Source: Clostridiales bacterium
Lineage (GTDB): Bacteria > Bacillota > Clostridia > Oscillospirales > Acutalibacteraceae
Direction of reading: 5' to 3'
Assembly (NCBI GenBank): GCA_012522615.1
Contig: JAAYKB010000174.1
Span: 1-26,151, forward strand
DNA: 26,151 nucleotides
The translations under genes and the position numbers were made by a program. Below the pieces are notes generated by a model. The model was not told where the DNA came from. It saw only the letters and a program-made list of their open reading frames with translations, and made no database searches. Every line of letters begins with the position of its first letter. The first letter of the stretch is position 1. Positions 16,149-25,104 of this stretch are shown here, piece after piece.

Positions 16149-17345
16149 ATGAACAGACTTAAAATCGGCCAGTTTAACGACTCGTTTCCGCCCACGATAG
16201 ATGGGGTTGCACAGGCTGTTAAAAATTATGCAACCGTTTTACACCAAAAGCACTGCAACGTTACGGTTGTCACGCCGGAATATAAAAATGTTGTGGACGA
16301 TTATCCCTTTGAGGTGTTTCGTTACAAATCCATTCCTCTGGACAAGCGGATAGGTTACCGCGCGGGCAATCCGTTCAGTATCGAAACTCTGATCAGGCTT
16401 CGCAATAAGCGTTTTGACCTGATGCATGTCCATGCCCCCTTTGCATCGTCAGTGCTTGTACAAAACATCAATCGTCTGCCAAGGGTGCCGGTTGTTCTTA
16501 CTTATCACACAAAATTCGATATTGATATAGCAAAACGCATTTCCCTTTCGGGCTTTCGCAAGATTGCGATACGGTTTGTTCTCGAAAACATCAACAACGC
16601 TGATGAAATATGGGTTGTTACCGAGGGCTGCGGAAAGGCGCTCAGAAATATCGGGTACAAAGGCGGCTATCGCGTTATGGAAAACGGCACCGACTTTGCA
16701 TACGGCAAGGCCGACAAGGAAAAGGTTGAGGAGCTGCGCGACAAATATAAAATAAAAGATGACGAATTCGTGTTTTTATTTGTGGGACGTATGATGTGGT
16801 ATAAGAATACCCGACTTATACTCGACACATTAAGGATAGCAAAAGACAGAGGGGTTCCGTACCGCGCGTTTATGATAGGAAACGGCTTCGACGCTCCCGA
16901 AATCAAGAAGTATTCGGAAGATATCGGGCTTTCCGAGCAGGTTATTTTCACAGGTCCGATATATGACCGCGAGTATCTCCGCGTTTTTTACAGTCTGGCG
17001 GATATTTTTCTCTTTCCCTCCACCTATGACACTTCGGGTATCGTTGTAAAGGAGGCTGCCGCCTGCGACTGCCCGGCACTGCTTATCAGAGGCAGTTGTG
17101 CCGCAGAGGGCGTCAAGCACAATTTTTCCGGCTATCTCGCCGAGGAAAACGCCGGGTCCTGCGCCGGAGCGCTTGTAAACGCCTGTCAAAGCAGGCAGGA
17201 CCTTCAGCAGGTCGGTGCCAACGCCGGCAAGCATATTTACCTGTCATGGGATACCGCTGTCGAGCGGGCATACAGCAGATATGTCGAAATTCTGAATACC
17301 GACCCGAGATACCTTCCCTACAACTCAAAGGCAAGATGGGTATAG
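16149..17345 (+). CDS. glycosyltransferase family 4 protein
   Basis: A 398-residue GT-B fold enzyme, probably a retaining sugar transferase using a nucleotide sugar. The N-terminal domain starts KIGQFNDSFPPTIDGVAQAV, with MHVHAPF near residue 92 and LTYHTKFD near 117. The C-terminal domain has FVGRMMWYKNTRL (Arg214 and Lys219 likely contact the donor phosphates) and the family's E-X7-E motif in a D-X7-E form (Asp294, Glu302). It resembles diacylglycerol glucosyltransferases and other lipid-acting GT4 enzymes, but acceptor and donor cannot be read from sequence. No signal peptide. ATG at 16149 has AGGAAGG eleven bases upstream. Own promoter and a strong terminator; monocistronic. Confidence 0.85.
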   Translation: MNRLKIGQFNDSFPPTIDGVAQAVKNYATVLHQKHCNVTVVTPEYKNVVDDYPFEVFRYKSIPLDKRIGYRAGNPFSIETLIRLRNKRFDLMHVHAPFASSVLVQNINRLPRVPVVLTYHTKFDIDIAKRISLSGFRKIAIRFVLENINNADEIWVVTEGCGKALRNIGYKGGYRVMENGTDFAYGKADKEKVEELRDKYKIKDDEFVFLFVGRMMWYKNTRLILDTLRIAKDRGVPYRAFMIGNGFDAPEIKKYSEDIGLSEQVIFTGPIYDREYLRVFYSLADIFLFPSTYDTSGIVVKEAAACDCPALLIRGSCAAEGVKHNFSGYLAEENAGSCAGALVNACQSRQDLQQVGANAGKHIYLSWDTAVERAYSRYVEILNTDPRYLPYNSKARWV

Positions 17346-17352
17346 ACCTAAT

Positions 17353-17394
17353 ATTACAAAAGGGCTGCGGAATCATCCGCAGCCCTTTTGTAAT
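17353..17394. terminator. strong bidirectional terminator (glycosyltransferase / purD)
   Basis: A perfect 18-base-pair stem, ATTACAAAAGGGCTGCGG (17353-17370) with its complement at 17377-17394, and a 6-base loop. The outer stem supplies an A-tract on one side and a T-tract on the other, so it can act on both converging transcripts. Confidence 0.9.
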
Positions 17395-17396
17395 AA

Positions 17397-18686
17397 TCAT
17401 TTCAAGTAGAATCCCTTGCCGATGTCACGCCTGTAATGTGCGTCCGCAAAGCTTATCTTGGCAACCGAATCATATGCCCTTGCAAGGGCTTTGTCAAGCG
17501 ACGGTGCCTTTGCCGTCACCCCGAGCACACGCCCACCGTTGGTAAAAAATTCGCCCTCGTTATACCGCGTGCCGGCATGGAATATCATTGCTCCTTTAAG
17601 CTGTCCGTTCTTGTCCAGACCTTTTATTTTCAATCCCTTTCGGTACTCGCCGGGATAGCCGCCCGAAGCCATGACCACGCAAGCACAGGCGTCATCCGTC
17701 CATTCCACCGATATTTCATGCAGTCTTTCATCACGTATTGCGGATATTATTTCAATCAAATCGGTCTTAAGACGAGGCAACACGACCTGGGTCTCGGGGT
17801 CTCCGAACCGGCAATTATACTCAATAACCTTAGGACCGTCCGGAGTAAGCATAAGCCCGAAGAAGAGACAGCCTTTAAACGGTCGTCCTTCCTTTCGCAT
17901 GGCCTCGATAGTGGGCTTAAAAATATTCTGCATGCAGTATTCCGCCGTTTTTTCGTCATAATGCGGATTCGGGCTTATGGTTCCCATACCCCCTGTATTC
18001 GGCCCCATATCCCCGTCAAACACCCGCTTATGGTCCTTGGCGGAAGCCATCGGATAGATGGTCTTTCCGTCTGTAAAGGCAAGGACCGAAACCTCGGGTC
18101 CGGTCAGGAACTCCTCGACTACCACTCTTTTTCCGGAGGCTCCGAAAATTCTGTCCTGCATTATGCTCTTGATAGCCGCTTTTGCCTCCACATAATCCTC
18201 GCACAGGATAACGCCCTTGCCGAGCGCCAGACCGTCCGCCTTGATAACGGCGGGATAGCGCCCCCGACGCCTGATATAGGAAAGGGCTTCCGACGGGTTA
18301 TCAAAAACTTCATAATCGGCGGTAGGTATGTTGTGTTTTTTCATAAGGCGCTTGGAAAAAACCTTGCTTCCCTCAATAATTGCGGCATCAGCGTTCGGCC
18401 CAAAGGCGGCTATACCCTCTTTCTCAAGAGTGTCAACCATACCGGCCACCAGCGGGTCATCGGGGGCTACAAAAACCAAATCGGCCTTAATCTGTTTTGC
18501 AAGCGCCGCCACGCCGGATATATCGTCCGCCTTGACGTCAAAGCATTCCGCATCGCGTGATATACCGCCGTTTCCCGGAGTGCAGTAAAGCTTGCCGCAG
18601 CGCGAGCTTTCCTTCAGATTGCGGATAATTGCGTGCTCGCGGCCGCCTCCCCCGACAACAAGAATATCCAAAACATCTTTATTCAT
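17397..18686 (-). CDS. purD: phosphoribosylamine-glycine ligase
   Basis: Second step of purine synthesis: ATP-dependent joining of glycine to 5-phosphoribosylamine, giving GAR. About 429 residues with the N-terminal LVVGGGGREHAI motif, an ATP-grasp core (PAVIKADGLALGKGVI), the family signature FNCRFGDPETQ in the form YNCRFGDPETQ, and the DMGPNTGGMG loop. A TTG at 18695 abuts an AGGCGG site, so the ATG at 18686, nine bases from it, is taken. Last gene of the purine operon; its stop is two bases from the terminator stem. Confidence 0.95.
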   Translation of the reverse strand: MNKDVLDILVVGGGGREHAIIRNLKESSRCGKLYCTPGNGGISRDAECFDVKADDISGVAALAKQIKADLVFVAPDDPLVAGMVDTLEKEGIAAFGPNADAAIIEGSKVFSKRLMKKHNIPTADYEVFDNPSEALSYIRRRGRYPAVIKADGLALGKGVILCEDYVEAKAAIKSIMQDRIFGASGKRVVVEEFLTGPEVSVLAFTDGKTIYPMASAKDHKRVFDGDMGPNTGGMGTISPNPHYDEKTAEYCMQNIFKPTIEAMRKEGRPFKGCLFFGLMLTPDGPKVIEYNCRFGDPETQVVLPRLKTDLIEIISAIRDERLHEISVEWTDDACACVVMASGGYPGEYRKGLKIKGLDKNGQLKGAMIFHAGTRYNEGEFFTNGGRVLGVTAKAPSLDKALARAYDSVAKISFADAHYRRDIGKGFYLK

Positions 18687-18720
18687 GAGCGCCAACCGCC
18701 TTTCGCGAACCGTAGTTATA

Positions 18721-19899
18721 TCAATGGTGAAACAGCCTTACACCGTTGAAAGCCATCACCATTTTGTATCTATTGCAGGTTTCAATCACATTGTCATCCC
18801 GTATCGAACCGCCAGGCTGGGCAATATATTTCACTCCGGTCCTGTGGGCGCGTTCAATATTGTCGCCGAACGGGAAAAACGCGTCCGAACCGAGGGATAC
18901 TCCGCCAAGACCGTCAAGCCACTTCCTCTTTTCCTGCTTTGTAATGGGTTCAGGCTTTACAGAAAAATATTGCTCCCATATCCCGTCAGTCAGGACGTCC
19001 ATCCAATCCTCCGACAGATAAACGTCAATGGTATTATCACGGTCGGGGCGGCGTATATCGGCCTTGAAGGGCAACGAAAGCACACGCGGATGCTGGCGCA
19101 GATACCATATATCCGCCTTGTTTCCGGCGAGTCTGGTGCAATGGATCCGGCTTTGCTGTCCCGCCCCCACGCCGATAACCTGTCCGTCTTTTGCATAACA
19201 GACGGAGTTGGACTGGGTGTATTTGAGGGTTATGAGCGCAACCATCAAATCTCTTTTCGCCGATTCGGGCAATGCCTTATTTTCGGTAACAATATTCTCA
19301 AAAAGGGAATCGTCAATCCCGATTTCATTTCTCCCCTGTTCAAATGTGATGCCGAAAATATCCCTGTGTTCGATAGGCTCGGGTTTATAGTCAGGGTCAA
19401 TTTTAACTACATTATACGTGCCCTTACGCTTGGTTTTGAGGATTTCCAGCGCTTCGTCTGTATATCCGGGGGCAATAACCCCGTCCGACACCTCTCTTGC
19501 CAGAAGGGTCGCGGTTTGCTTGTCACAGACATCCGAGAGCGCCGCCCAGTCGCCGTATGACGACATTCTGTCCGCTCCGCGGGCACGCGCATAGGCAGAG
19601 GCGATCGGGGACAGCTCAAGGTCATCTACAAAGTATATCTTTTTCAGGGTTTCATCAAGAGGAAGCCCAAGCGCCGCTCCCGCCGGACTCACGTGCTTAA
19701 AGGATGCTGCGGCAGGAAGACCGGTCGCTTGCTTCAGCTCTTTTACAAGCTGCCAGCTGTTGAAGGCGTCCATAAAATTAATATAACCCGGACGTCCGTT
19801 CAACACCTCAATCGGAAGCTCGCCGCCGTTTTTCATAAAGATACGAGAGGGCTTTTGGTTAGGGTTGCATCCGTATTTCAGCAGCAGTTCATTTGACAT
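18721..19899 (-). CDS. purH: stand-alone AICAR transformylase (PurH C-terminal domain only)
   Basis: Transfers a formyl group from 10-formyl-THF to AICAR, giving FAICAR. The 392-residue protein aligns with only the transformylase half of classical PurH: LKYGCNPNQKPSR at the start, the catalytic Lys68-His69 in SFKHVSPAGAA, ARARGADRMSSYGDWAALSD, and a C-terminal SDAFFPFGDNIERA and YIAQPGGS. There is no N-terminal MGS-like IMP cyclohydrolase domain and no room for one, since the previous gene ends 14 bases upstream. That previous gene is a PurO-type cyclohydrolase, which fills the gap. ATG at 19899 has AAGGGG ten bases ahead. Often annotated as purH or as a formyltransferase. Confidence 0.92.
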   Translation of the reverse strand: MSNELLLKYGCNPNQKPSRIFMKNGGELPIEVLNGRPGYINFMDAFNSWQLVKELKQATGLPAAASFKHVSPAGAALGLPLDETLKKIYFVDDLELSPIASAYARARGADRMSSYGDWAALSDVCDKQTATLLAREVSDGVIAPGYTDEALEILKTKRKGTYNVVKIDPDYKPEPIEHRDIFGITFEQGRNEIGIDDSLFENIVTENKALPESAKRDLMVALITLKYTQSNSVCYAKDGQVIGVGAGQQSRIHCTRLAGNKADIWYLRQHPRVLSLPFKADIRRPDRDNTIDVYLSEDWMDVLTDGIWEQYFSVKPEPITKQEKRKWLDGLGGVSLGSDAFFPFGDNIERAHRTGVKYIAQPGGSIRDDNVIETCNRYKMVMAFNGVRLFHH

Positions 19900-19913
19900 A
19901 AAGCTCTACCCCT

Positions 19914-20618
19914 TTACAGATTTTTATTTACAATCCTTGTCTCGGATTCTTCTGTTTCAAGCGAAATGAAGCGGGTGAACAGTGATACCTTGTTCTCATT
20001 GTCAAGACTGGCCCAGATGGTTTTTGTGAAGCTGTCAATATCCACGCCGGTCGTCACCTTTTTGGGCTCTCCCTCAAAGGACGGCAGAGGATTTCCATCC
20101 TTTTGATAGGTGTGGATAAAATATCCCGTCCCCGCCGGAACAAAATTATATTCATAGAAAAAGCGAAGCGGGCAATCGGGATTTCCGTCATCCGATTTAA
20201 GTATGGATAGGCACAGACGGTCGTTTTTGTAATCGACAAGCCCTGAAATTCGGGGGGTAAAATTGGGCGCATCGGGCTCAAAGGTACGGGTTTTCAGGGC
20301 GTCCTCAAAGCTCCTGCCCGCTTTCAAAAACTCATATATCGTATCGGTCTGGTCTCCGTTGGTAACTATTGTATATCCGTCAAATACCCTAACCGGATTG
20401 TAGATAATAAGCGACGGATCGACCATTTTGGTTTCATCAAACGCCTTTGTGCGTATGCCTTCACGGGTTGTCTCAAATATACGGTTGCGGCTGTTTTCAC
20501 TTCGCCCCATGATAAAATAAGCAATGACCATATATTTCCCGTCGTCGCTCTTGCCAAGAACAATACCGCGTCCGGGATAGGTCGTGGCGCTCAGCTCCTG
20601 TGAAAGATTGCGAATCAT
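19914..20618 (-). CDS. purO: PurO-like IMP cyclohydrolase
   Basis: Closes the ring of FAICAR to give IMP, the last step of purine synthesis. It resembles the IMP_cyclohyd (PurO) family first known from Archaea, an Ntn-hydrolase-like fold unrelated to the PurH domain: early TYPGRGIVLG, a MGRSENSRNR segment with conserved basic residues, NPVRVFDGYTIVTNGDQTDTI and FTPRISGLV. 234 residues, somewhat longer than archaeal PurO (about 200). The frame is open to a TTG at 20639, but ATG at 20618 has a near-perfect AAAGGAGGGG six bases upstream. Lying between purN and the stand-alone transformylase makes the assignment strong. Confidence 0.88.
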   Translation of the reverse strand: MIRNLSQELSATTYPGRGIVLGKSDDGKYMVIAYFIMGRSENSRNRIFETTREGIRTKAFDETKMVDPSLIIYNPVRVFDGYTIVTNGDQTDTIYEFLKAGRSFEDALKTRTFEPDAPNFTPRISGLVDYKNDRLCLSILKSDDGNPDCPLRFFYEYNFVPAGTGYFIHTYQKDGNPLPSFEGEPKKVTTGVDIDSFTKTIWASLDNENKVSLFTRFISLETEESETRIVNKNL

Positions 20619-20631
20619 CCTGTCCCCTCCT

Positions 20632-21258
20632 TTATTCAACGATGGTTGCGATTTTTCCCTCGATTTTTATTTTCCCCTGGCAAAACAGCGAGACAGCGAG
20701 CGGGAGCAACTCCCATTCCGCCTGTCTCATAACCCTTAGCTGCAATATTTCCGGCGTATCGCCCTGATTTACGGGAACGGCCTTTTGCAGGATAATCGCC
20801 CCGCCGTCCGGTATCTCGTTTACAAAATGCACCGTGGCGCCGGTTATCTTAACGCCGTATGAAAGAACCGCCTCATGTACACGCAGTCCGTAATACCCCT
20901 TGCCGCAAAAAGCCGGAATAAGCGAGGGGTGGACATTGATAATGCGGTTTGGAAAGCGCTGTATGATACGCTCGCCGAGTATACAAAGAAAACCCGCCAT
21001 CACGATAAGGTCAGGCTCACAGCTTTCAAGCTCTTTCAAAAGCTCGGCGTCAAATTCTTCGGCAGTATTAAAGGCTTTGCGTTCAACCACTGTGGTGCAA
21101 ATACCGTGACTGCGAGCGCGCTCGAGAGCATAGGCATCGGCTGAAGACGATATAACACGCATGATACGGCCGCCTTTAATCACGCCGCTATCTTCGGCGT
21201 CAAGAAGAGCTTGCAGATTTGTGCCGCCGCCCGATACCAAAACAACAATGTTCAGCAT
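20632..21258 (-). CDS. purN: phosphoribosylglycinamide formyltransferase
   Basis: 10-formyl-THF-dependent GAR transformylase, third step of purine synthesis. 208 residues. It shows the N-terminal LVSGGGTNLQALLD motif, MAGFLCIL, and the catalytic triad Asn108, His110 (INVHPSLIPAF) and Asp151 (FVNEIPDGGAII). Its ATG at 21258 lies within the end of purM (seven-base overlap), so the two are probably translationally coupled; the upstream AAGGG is imperfectly spaced. The purO-like gene begins 13 bases after its stop. Confidence 0.95.
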   Translation of the reverse strand: MLNIVVLVSGGGTNLQALLDAEDSGVIKGGRIMRVISSSADAYALERARSHGICTTVVERKAFNTAEEFDAELLKELESCEPDLIVMAGFLCILGERIIQRFPNRIINVHPSLIPAFCGKGYYGLRVHEAVLSYGVKITGATVHFVNEIPDGGAIILQKAVPVNQGDTPEILQLRVMRQAEWELLPLAVSLFCQGKIKIEGKIATIVE

Positions 21259-22286
21259 ATCTCAACACCCTTTTCTCCCGCTTTGATCATCCCGAGAATA
21301 ACGGCTTTTTCACCCGATTCATTAAGCACCCTTACGGTCTCGTCCGCTTTATCGGAAGAAACCGCAATGCAAAGCCCTGTACCCATATTAAACGTGTTGA
21401 ACATATCATGCTCGGGAATATCGCCCATCCGCTTAATCAGGTTGAAGATAGGAAGAACCGGAACGGCGCTGCGCTCGATTACCGCCTTCATACCCTCCGG
21501 AAGCATGCGCGGAATATTCTCGTAGTACCCGCCTCCGGTAATATGCGATATCCCGTGAACATCGACGACCGACATCAGTTTGAGAAGCGATTTAACATAT
21601 ATCTTTGTAGGGGTCAGCAATGATTCACCCAAGGTACATCCCAGGTCATCACAATAAACCGAGAGCTTCTGTTGGGTAACACCGAAAATCTTGCGCACAA
21701 GGGAAAAGCCATTCGAGTGCACACCGCTTGACGCCACGCCGATTAGGACGTCCCCCTCAGCCACCTTGCTGCCGTCAATAATCCTGCTGTAATCGGCTAT
21801 CCCTACACAAAAACCGGCAAGGTCATATTCGTCTTCCGGATAAAAGCCCGGCATTTCGGCCGTCTCACCGCCGATAAGGGCACATCCGGCCTGAACACAG
21901 CCCTCGGCCACGCCTGCAACAATAGAGGCTATCTTCTCGGGCATATTCTTTCCGCATGCGATATAATCTAGAAAAAACAGGGGTTTTGCCCCCGAGCAGG
22001 CAACATCGTTTGCACACATAGCGACACAGTCGATACCCACTGTATCGTGCTTATCCATTATAAAAGCGAGCTTCAGCTTTGTCCCCACGCCGTCAGTGCC
22101 CGAAACAAGCACAGGTCTTACAATACCGGTCAGATCCGGTTCAAACAAACCGCCGAATCCCCCGATACCTGTCAGCACTCCGGGTATTGTTGTTCGGGCT
22201 ACATGAGATTTCATCAGCTCAACCGCTTTATATCCTGCGGTCACATCCACCCCGGCCGCCGCATAGCTTTCACTTACACTGTTCAT
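21252..22286 (-). CDS. purM: phosphoribosylformylglycinamidine cyclo-ligase
   Basis: AIR synthetase, fifth step: ATP-dependent ring closure of FGAM to AIR. 344 residues. It starts SESYAAAGVDVTAG and has the ATP-binding SGTDGVGTKLKLA, the GIDCVAMCANDVACSGAKP segment, GETAEMPGFY, SSGVHSNGFSLVR and ITGGGYYENIPRM. ATG at 22286 has GAGGAGG eight bases upstream. It sits 20 bases after purF and overlaps purN. Its substrate needs FGAM synthetase (PurL or PurSQL), which is not in the window. Confidence 0.96.
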   Translation of the reverse strand: MNSVSESYAAAGVDVTAGYKAVELMKSHVARTTIPGVLTGIGGFGGLFEPDLTGIVRPVLVSGTDGVGTKLKLAFIMDKHDTVGIDCVAMCANDVACSGAKPLFFLDYIACGKNMPEKIASIVAGVAEGCVQAGCALIGGETAEMPGFYPEDEYDLAGFCVGIADYSRIIDGSKVAEGDVLIGVASSGVHSNGFSLVRKIFGVTQQKLSVYCDDLGCTLGESLLTPTKIYVKSLLKLMSVVDVHGISHITGGGYYENIPRMLPEGMKAVIERSAVPVLPIFNLIKRMGDIPEHDMFNTFNMGTGLCIAVSSDKADETVRVLNESGEKAVILGMIKAGEKGVEIC

Positions 22287-22306
22287 TGGAAAAAGCCTCC
22301 TCTTTT

Positions 22307-23734
22307 TTACTTCCTGAGTATTTTTTCCTCAAACTTATCCTTTTGTGTTTCACCGGGTGTTTCTATAGGATAATTGCCTGTAAAACAGCCGTCGCAGAAT
22401 TTGCATTTGGCATTTTTAGCAATCCTGTTTACGCTTTCAACGCTCAGATATCCAAGACTGTCAACCCCGATTTCCTTTGCGATTTCGTCAACCGATTTTA
22501 AACGGCAGGCGATAAGCTTGTCCCTGCTGTCGATATCGGTTCCGAAATAACATGGATTGACAAAGGGCGGAGACGAAACCAGCATGTGTACCTCGGTTGC
22601 GCCTGCCTCTCGGAGCAGCTTGACAATCCTTGCTCCGGTTGTCCCGCGGACAATAGAATCGTCAATCATAATAACCCGCTTGCCCTGAACCACCGAACGG
22701 ACCGCGCTCAGCTTAATCTTTACGGCATCTTCACGCTGACCCTGGGTAGGCTGAATAAAGCTGCGCCCGACATACCTGTTCTTGATAAATCCGACCCCGT
22801 ATGGTATACCCGACTGGCGGGCATAGCCGAGGGCGGCGTCCAGTCCCGAATCGGGAACCCCTATGACAACATCGGCCTGAATCGGATGCTCAAGTGCGAG
22901 AAATGCCCCGGCGCGCAGACGGGCTTCATAGACGCTTGCCCCGTCAATCACACTGTCCGGGCGGGCAAAGTATACGAATTCAAACACACACATACCGCTT
23001 TTCTGACCGCAGTGGGTTTCGATTGTCCGGATGCCATTGTTTGATGCGACCACAATCTCGCCCGGCTTTATATCCCTGACAAATTCGGCGTTAATACTGT
23101 CCAGCGCACAGCTTTCCGACGCAAACACGACCGCGCCGTCATGCGTCTTTCCCATACAAAGCGGCCGGAATCCCTGCGGATCACGCACGGCAATCAGCTT
23201 CTGGGGCGACATTATTACAACCGAATAAGCGCCCTTGATTGTGTTCATTGCCTTTTCCACAGCCTGCTCGATCGAGCCGGTTTCAAGCCTTGCTTTGGTA
23301 ATAGCGTAGGCAATAACCTCGGTATCACTTGTACCGTGAAATATTGCGCCGTCCATCTCAAACTGACGTCGCAGCTCAAACGAGTTTATGATATTGCCGT
23401 TGTGTGCAATCGCCATCGAACCTTTTACATGACGAACCACAAGGGGCTGCGCGTTGTTTATATTCCCGTTTCCCGTGGTTGAATAGCGGACATGGCCTAC
23501 CGCGATATTTCCGCTGCCGAGTTTTTCGAGGGTCTCGGCTGTAAAAACCTCGGGAACCAAGCCTGTCGCACGGTGCGAACGAAAAACGCCGTCCTCGTTC
23601 ACAGCGATACCGCAGCTTTCCTGCCCTCTATGCTGAAGGGCATACAGTGCAAAGTAGGTTGAACGGGCAACATTGCTGTTTGCAGGATCAAATATTCCGA
23701 AAACGCCGCATTCTTCATGCAGTTGGTCAAACAT
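22307..23734 (-). CDS. purF: amidophosphoribosyltransferase, iron-sulfur type
   Basis: First committed step of purine synthesis: PRPP plus glutamine gives phosphoribosylamine. 475 residues: an N-terminal Ntn glutaminase with Cys9 (HEECGVFGI) exposed after an eight-residue propeptide, and a C-terminal PRTase domain with IMIDDSIVRGTT. Four cysteines match the Bacillus-type [4Fe-4S] ligands: in GMCVFEFVYF, NPCYFGTDI and the late FCDGCFTGNYP. An upstream TTG at 23746 is two bases from the GAAAGG site, too close; ATG at 23734 is 14 bases away, rather far. The ATG matches the family N-terminus better, but the start is less certain than most here. Confidence 0.95.
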   Translation of the reverse strand: MFDQLHEECGVFGIFDPANSNVARSTYFALYALQHRGQESCGIAVNEDGVFRSHRATGLVPEVFTAETLEKLGSGNIAVGHVRYSTTGNGNINNAQPLVVRHVKGSMAIAHNGNIINSFELRRQFEMDGAIFHGTSDTEVIAYAITKARLETGSIEQAVEKAMNTIKGAYSVVIMSPQKLIAVRDPQGFRPLCMGKTHDGAVVFASESCALDSINAEFVRDIKPGEIVVASNNGIRTIETHCGQKSGMCVFEFVYFARPDSVIDGASVYEARLRAGAFLALEHPIQADVVIGVPDSGLDAALGYARQSGIPYGVGFIKNRYVGRSFIQPTQGQREDAVKIKLSAVRSVVQGKRVIMIDDSIVRGTTGARIVKLLREAGATEVHMLVSSPPFVNPCYFGTDIDSRDKLIACRLKSVDEIAKEIGVDSLGYLSVESVNRIAKNAKCKFCDGCFTGNYPIETPGETQKDKFEEKILRK

Positions 23735-23791
23735 ATGATATACCAATGCCTTTCTTTTTTAGGTTAATGATTTATGTGTCGGAGCATTGCA

Positions 23792-24502
23792 TTATTCACC
23801 CGTCAGGCGGCGCATGACCTCTTTGTATGCTTCAACCTCGCCGCCCATATCTCTGCGAAAACGGTCCTTATCCAACTTTTCATGCGTATGAACATCCCAA
23901 AAGCGGCAGGTATCGGGCGAAATCTCGTCCGCAAGAACGATTGTGCCGTCAGAAGTCTTTCCGAATTCCAGCTTAAAATCGACCAACTCAATATCGAGCC
24001 TCAGAAAATACGCCTTTAAAAACTCGTTTACGCGAAAGGCATATTCGGTGATAAGGTCAAGCTCCTCTCTCGTAGCAAGTCCGATTGCAAGGACATGATA
24101 TTCGTTGATAAGAGGGTCTCCCAAATCGTCATTTTTATAACTGAATTCCAATGAGGGCTGTTTTAACCTTGTCCCCTCTTCGACTCCGTAACGCTTTGAA
24201 AACGAGCCGGCGGCTATATTTCTAACTATGACTTCCAGCGGGATTATCGACACTTTTTTGACAGCCGTTTCGCGCTCGGACAATTCCTGCACATAATGGG
24301 TCGGCACGCCTTCCTTTTCAAGAAGCTGCATCAGCATATTGCTCATACGATTATTAATTACGCCTTTCCCGAGGATTGTGCCTTTCTTTTCGCCGTTAAA
24401 CGCGGTCGCGTCATCCTTGTAATCAACAACAAGTAAATCGGGCTGATCGGTAGCATAAACCTTCTTCGCTTTTCCTTCATAAAGCTGGGCTAATTTTTCC
24501 AT
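23792..24502 (-). CDS. purC: SAICAR synthetase
   Basis: ATP-dependent joining of aspartate to CAIR, giving SAICAR. About 236 residues, the usual stand-alone PurC length: LYEGKAKKVYAT at the N-terminus, KGVINNRMSN, the IPLEVIVRNIAAGS motif, LVDFKLEFGK and ADEISPDTCRFWD. The frame is open upstream to 24571, overlapping purE, but ATG at 24502 has GGGAGG eight bases ahead and gives the conserved start. Second gene of the operon, 34 bases after purE. Confidence 0.95.
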   Translation of the reverse strand: MEKLAQLYEGKAKKVYATDQPDLLVVDYKDDATAFNGEKKGTILGKGVINNRMSNMLMQLLEKEGVPTHYVQELSERETAVKKVSIIPLEVIVRNIAAGSFSKRYGVEEGTRLKQPSLEFSYKNDDLGDPLINEYHVLAIGLATREELDLITEYAFRVNEFLKAYFLRLDIELVDFKLEFGKTSDGTIVLADEISPDTCRFWDVHTHEKLDKDRFRRDMGGEVEAYKEVMRRLTGE

Positions 24503-24536
24503 TTTACGTCCTCCCAAGATGTTTAAAATGTTCAAA

Positions 24537-25034
24537 TCAAATGCTTTTTGACAGCTTCTTATCCTTTTCAATGACGGCGGCTTCCATTTCCCTTTTCATG
24601 GCTTTTAGCTTCTCGCCGAGCTCGGGGTCACCCAGCGCAAGAATCTGAGCGGCGAGAATGGCGGCATTTTCGGCGCCGTCAATCGCAACCGTAGCCACGG
24701 GAACACCTGAGGGCATTTGGACGGTTGATAAAAGTGAATCCAGGCCGTCCAGTGTCGACGATTTGATGGGAATACCTATAACAGGCATTGTTGTGTTGGC
24801 GGCAAGCACCCCCGCAAGATGGGCGGCTTTACCTGCGGCGGCAATAATGACCCCAAAGCCGTTATCGTAAGCTGCGGCCGCAAAGGCCATCGCCCTTTCA
24901 GGCGTGCGGTGGGCGGACATTACATGGGCTTCAACCGGAATGCCAAATGATTTAAGCCTTTCAATCGCTTGTGATACGACCGGTATATCGCTATCGCTCC
25001 CCATAATCACAGCAACCTTTAATTTTTGCGTCAT
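24537..25034 (-). CDS. purE: N5-carboxyaminoimidazole ribonucleotide mutase, class I
   Basis: Moves the carboxyl group of N5-CAIR to give CAIR. 165 residues with the class I signatures GSDSD (residues 12-16), MSAHRTPE with His42, AGKAAHLAGV, PVIGIPIKSSTLDGLDSL and STVQMPSGVPVATV. ATG at 25034 has a strong AAGGAGGG six bases upstream. First gene of the operon, placed after a 250-base leader with promoter and hairpins. Class I enzymes normally depend on PurK to make N5-CAIR; purK is not in the window, so it must lie elsewhere or be replaced. Confidence 0.96.
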   Translation of the reverse strand: MTQKLKVAVIMGSDSDIPVVSQAIERLKSFGIPVEAHVMSAHRTPERAMAFAAAAYDNGFGVIIAAAGKAAHLAGVLAANTTMPVIGIPIKSSTLDGLDSLLSTVQMPSGVPVATVAIDGAENAAILAAQILALGDPELGEKLKAMKREMEAAVIEKDKKLSKSI

Positions 25035-25104
25035 TTTTTACCCTCCTTGTCTTAATATCTACTCCTCTAGCCTTTTCCGTAATCAAAATCCCTTAACACA
25101 AAAG

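Noticed and set aside
17436..18560. Long plus-strand open frame (374 codons) opposite purD
   Set aside because: It is antisense to a clear purD with conserved motifs, has no family resemblance, and long shadow frames are expected opposite biased codon use. The same applies to 18592-19560, 8396-9028 and other long frames opposite dnaE, pfkA and hprK.
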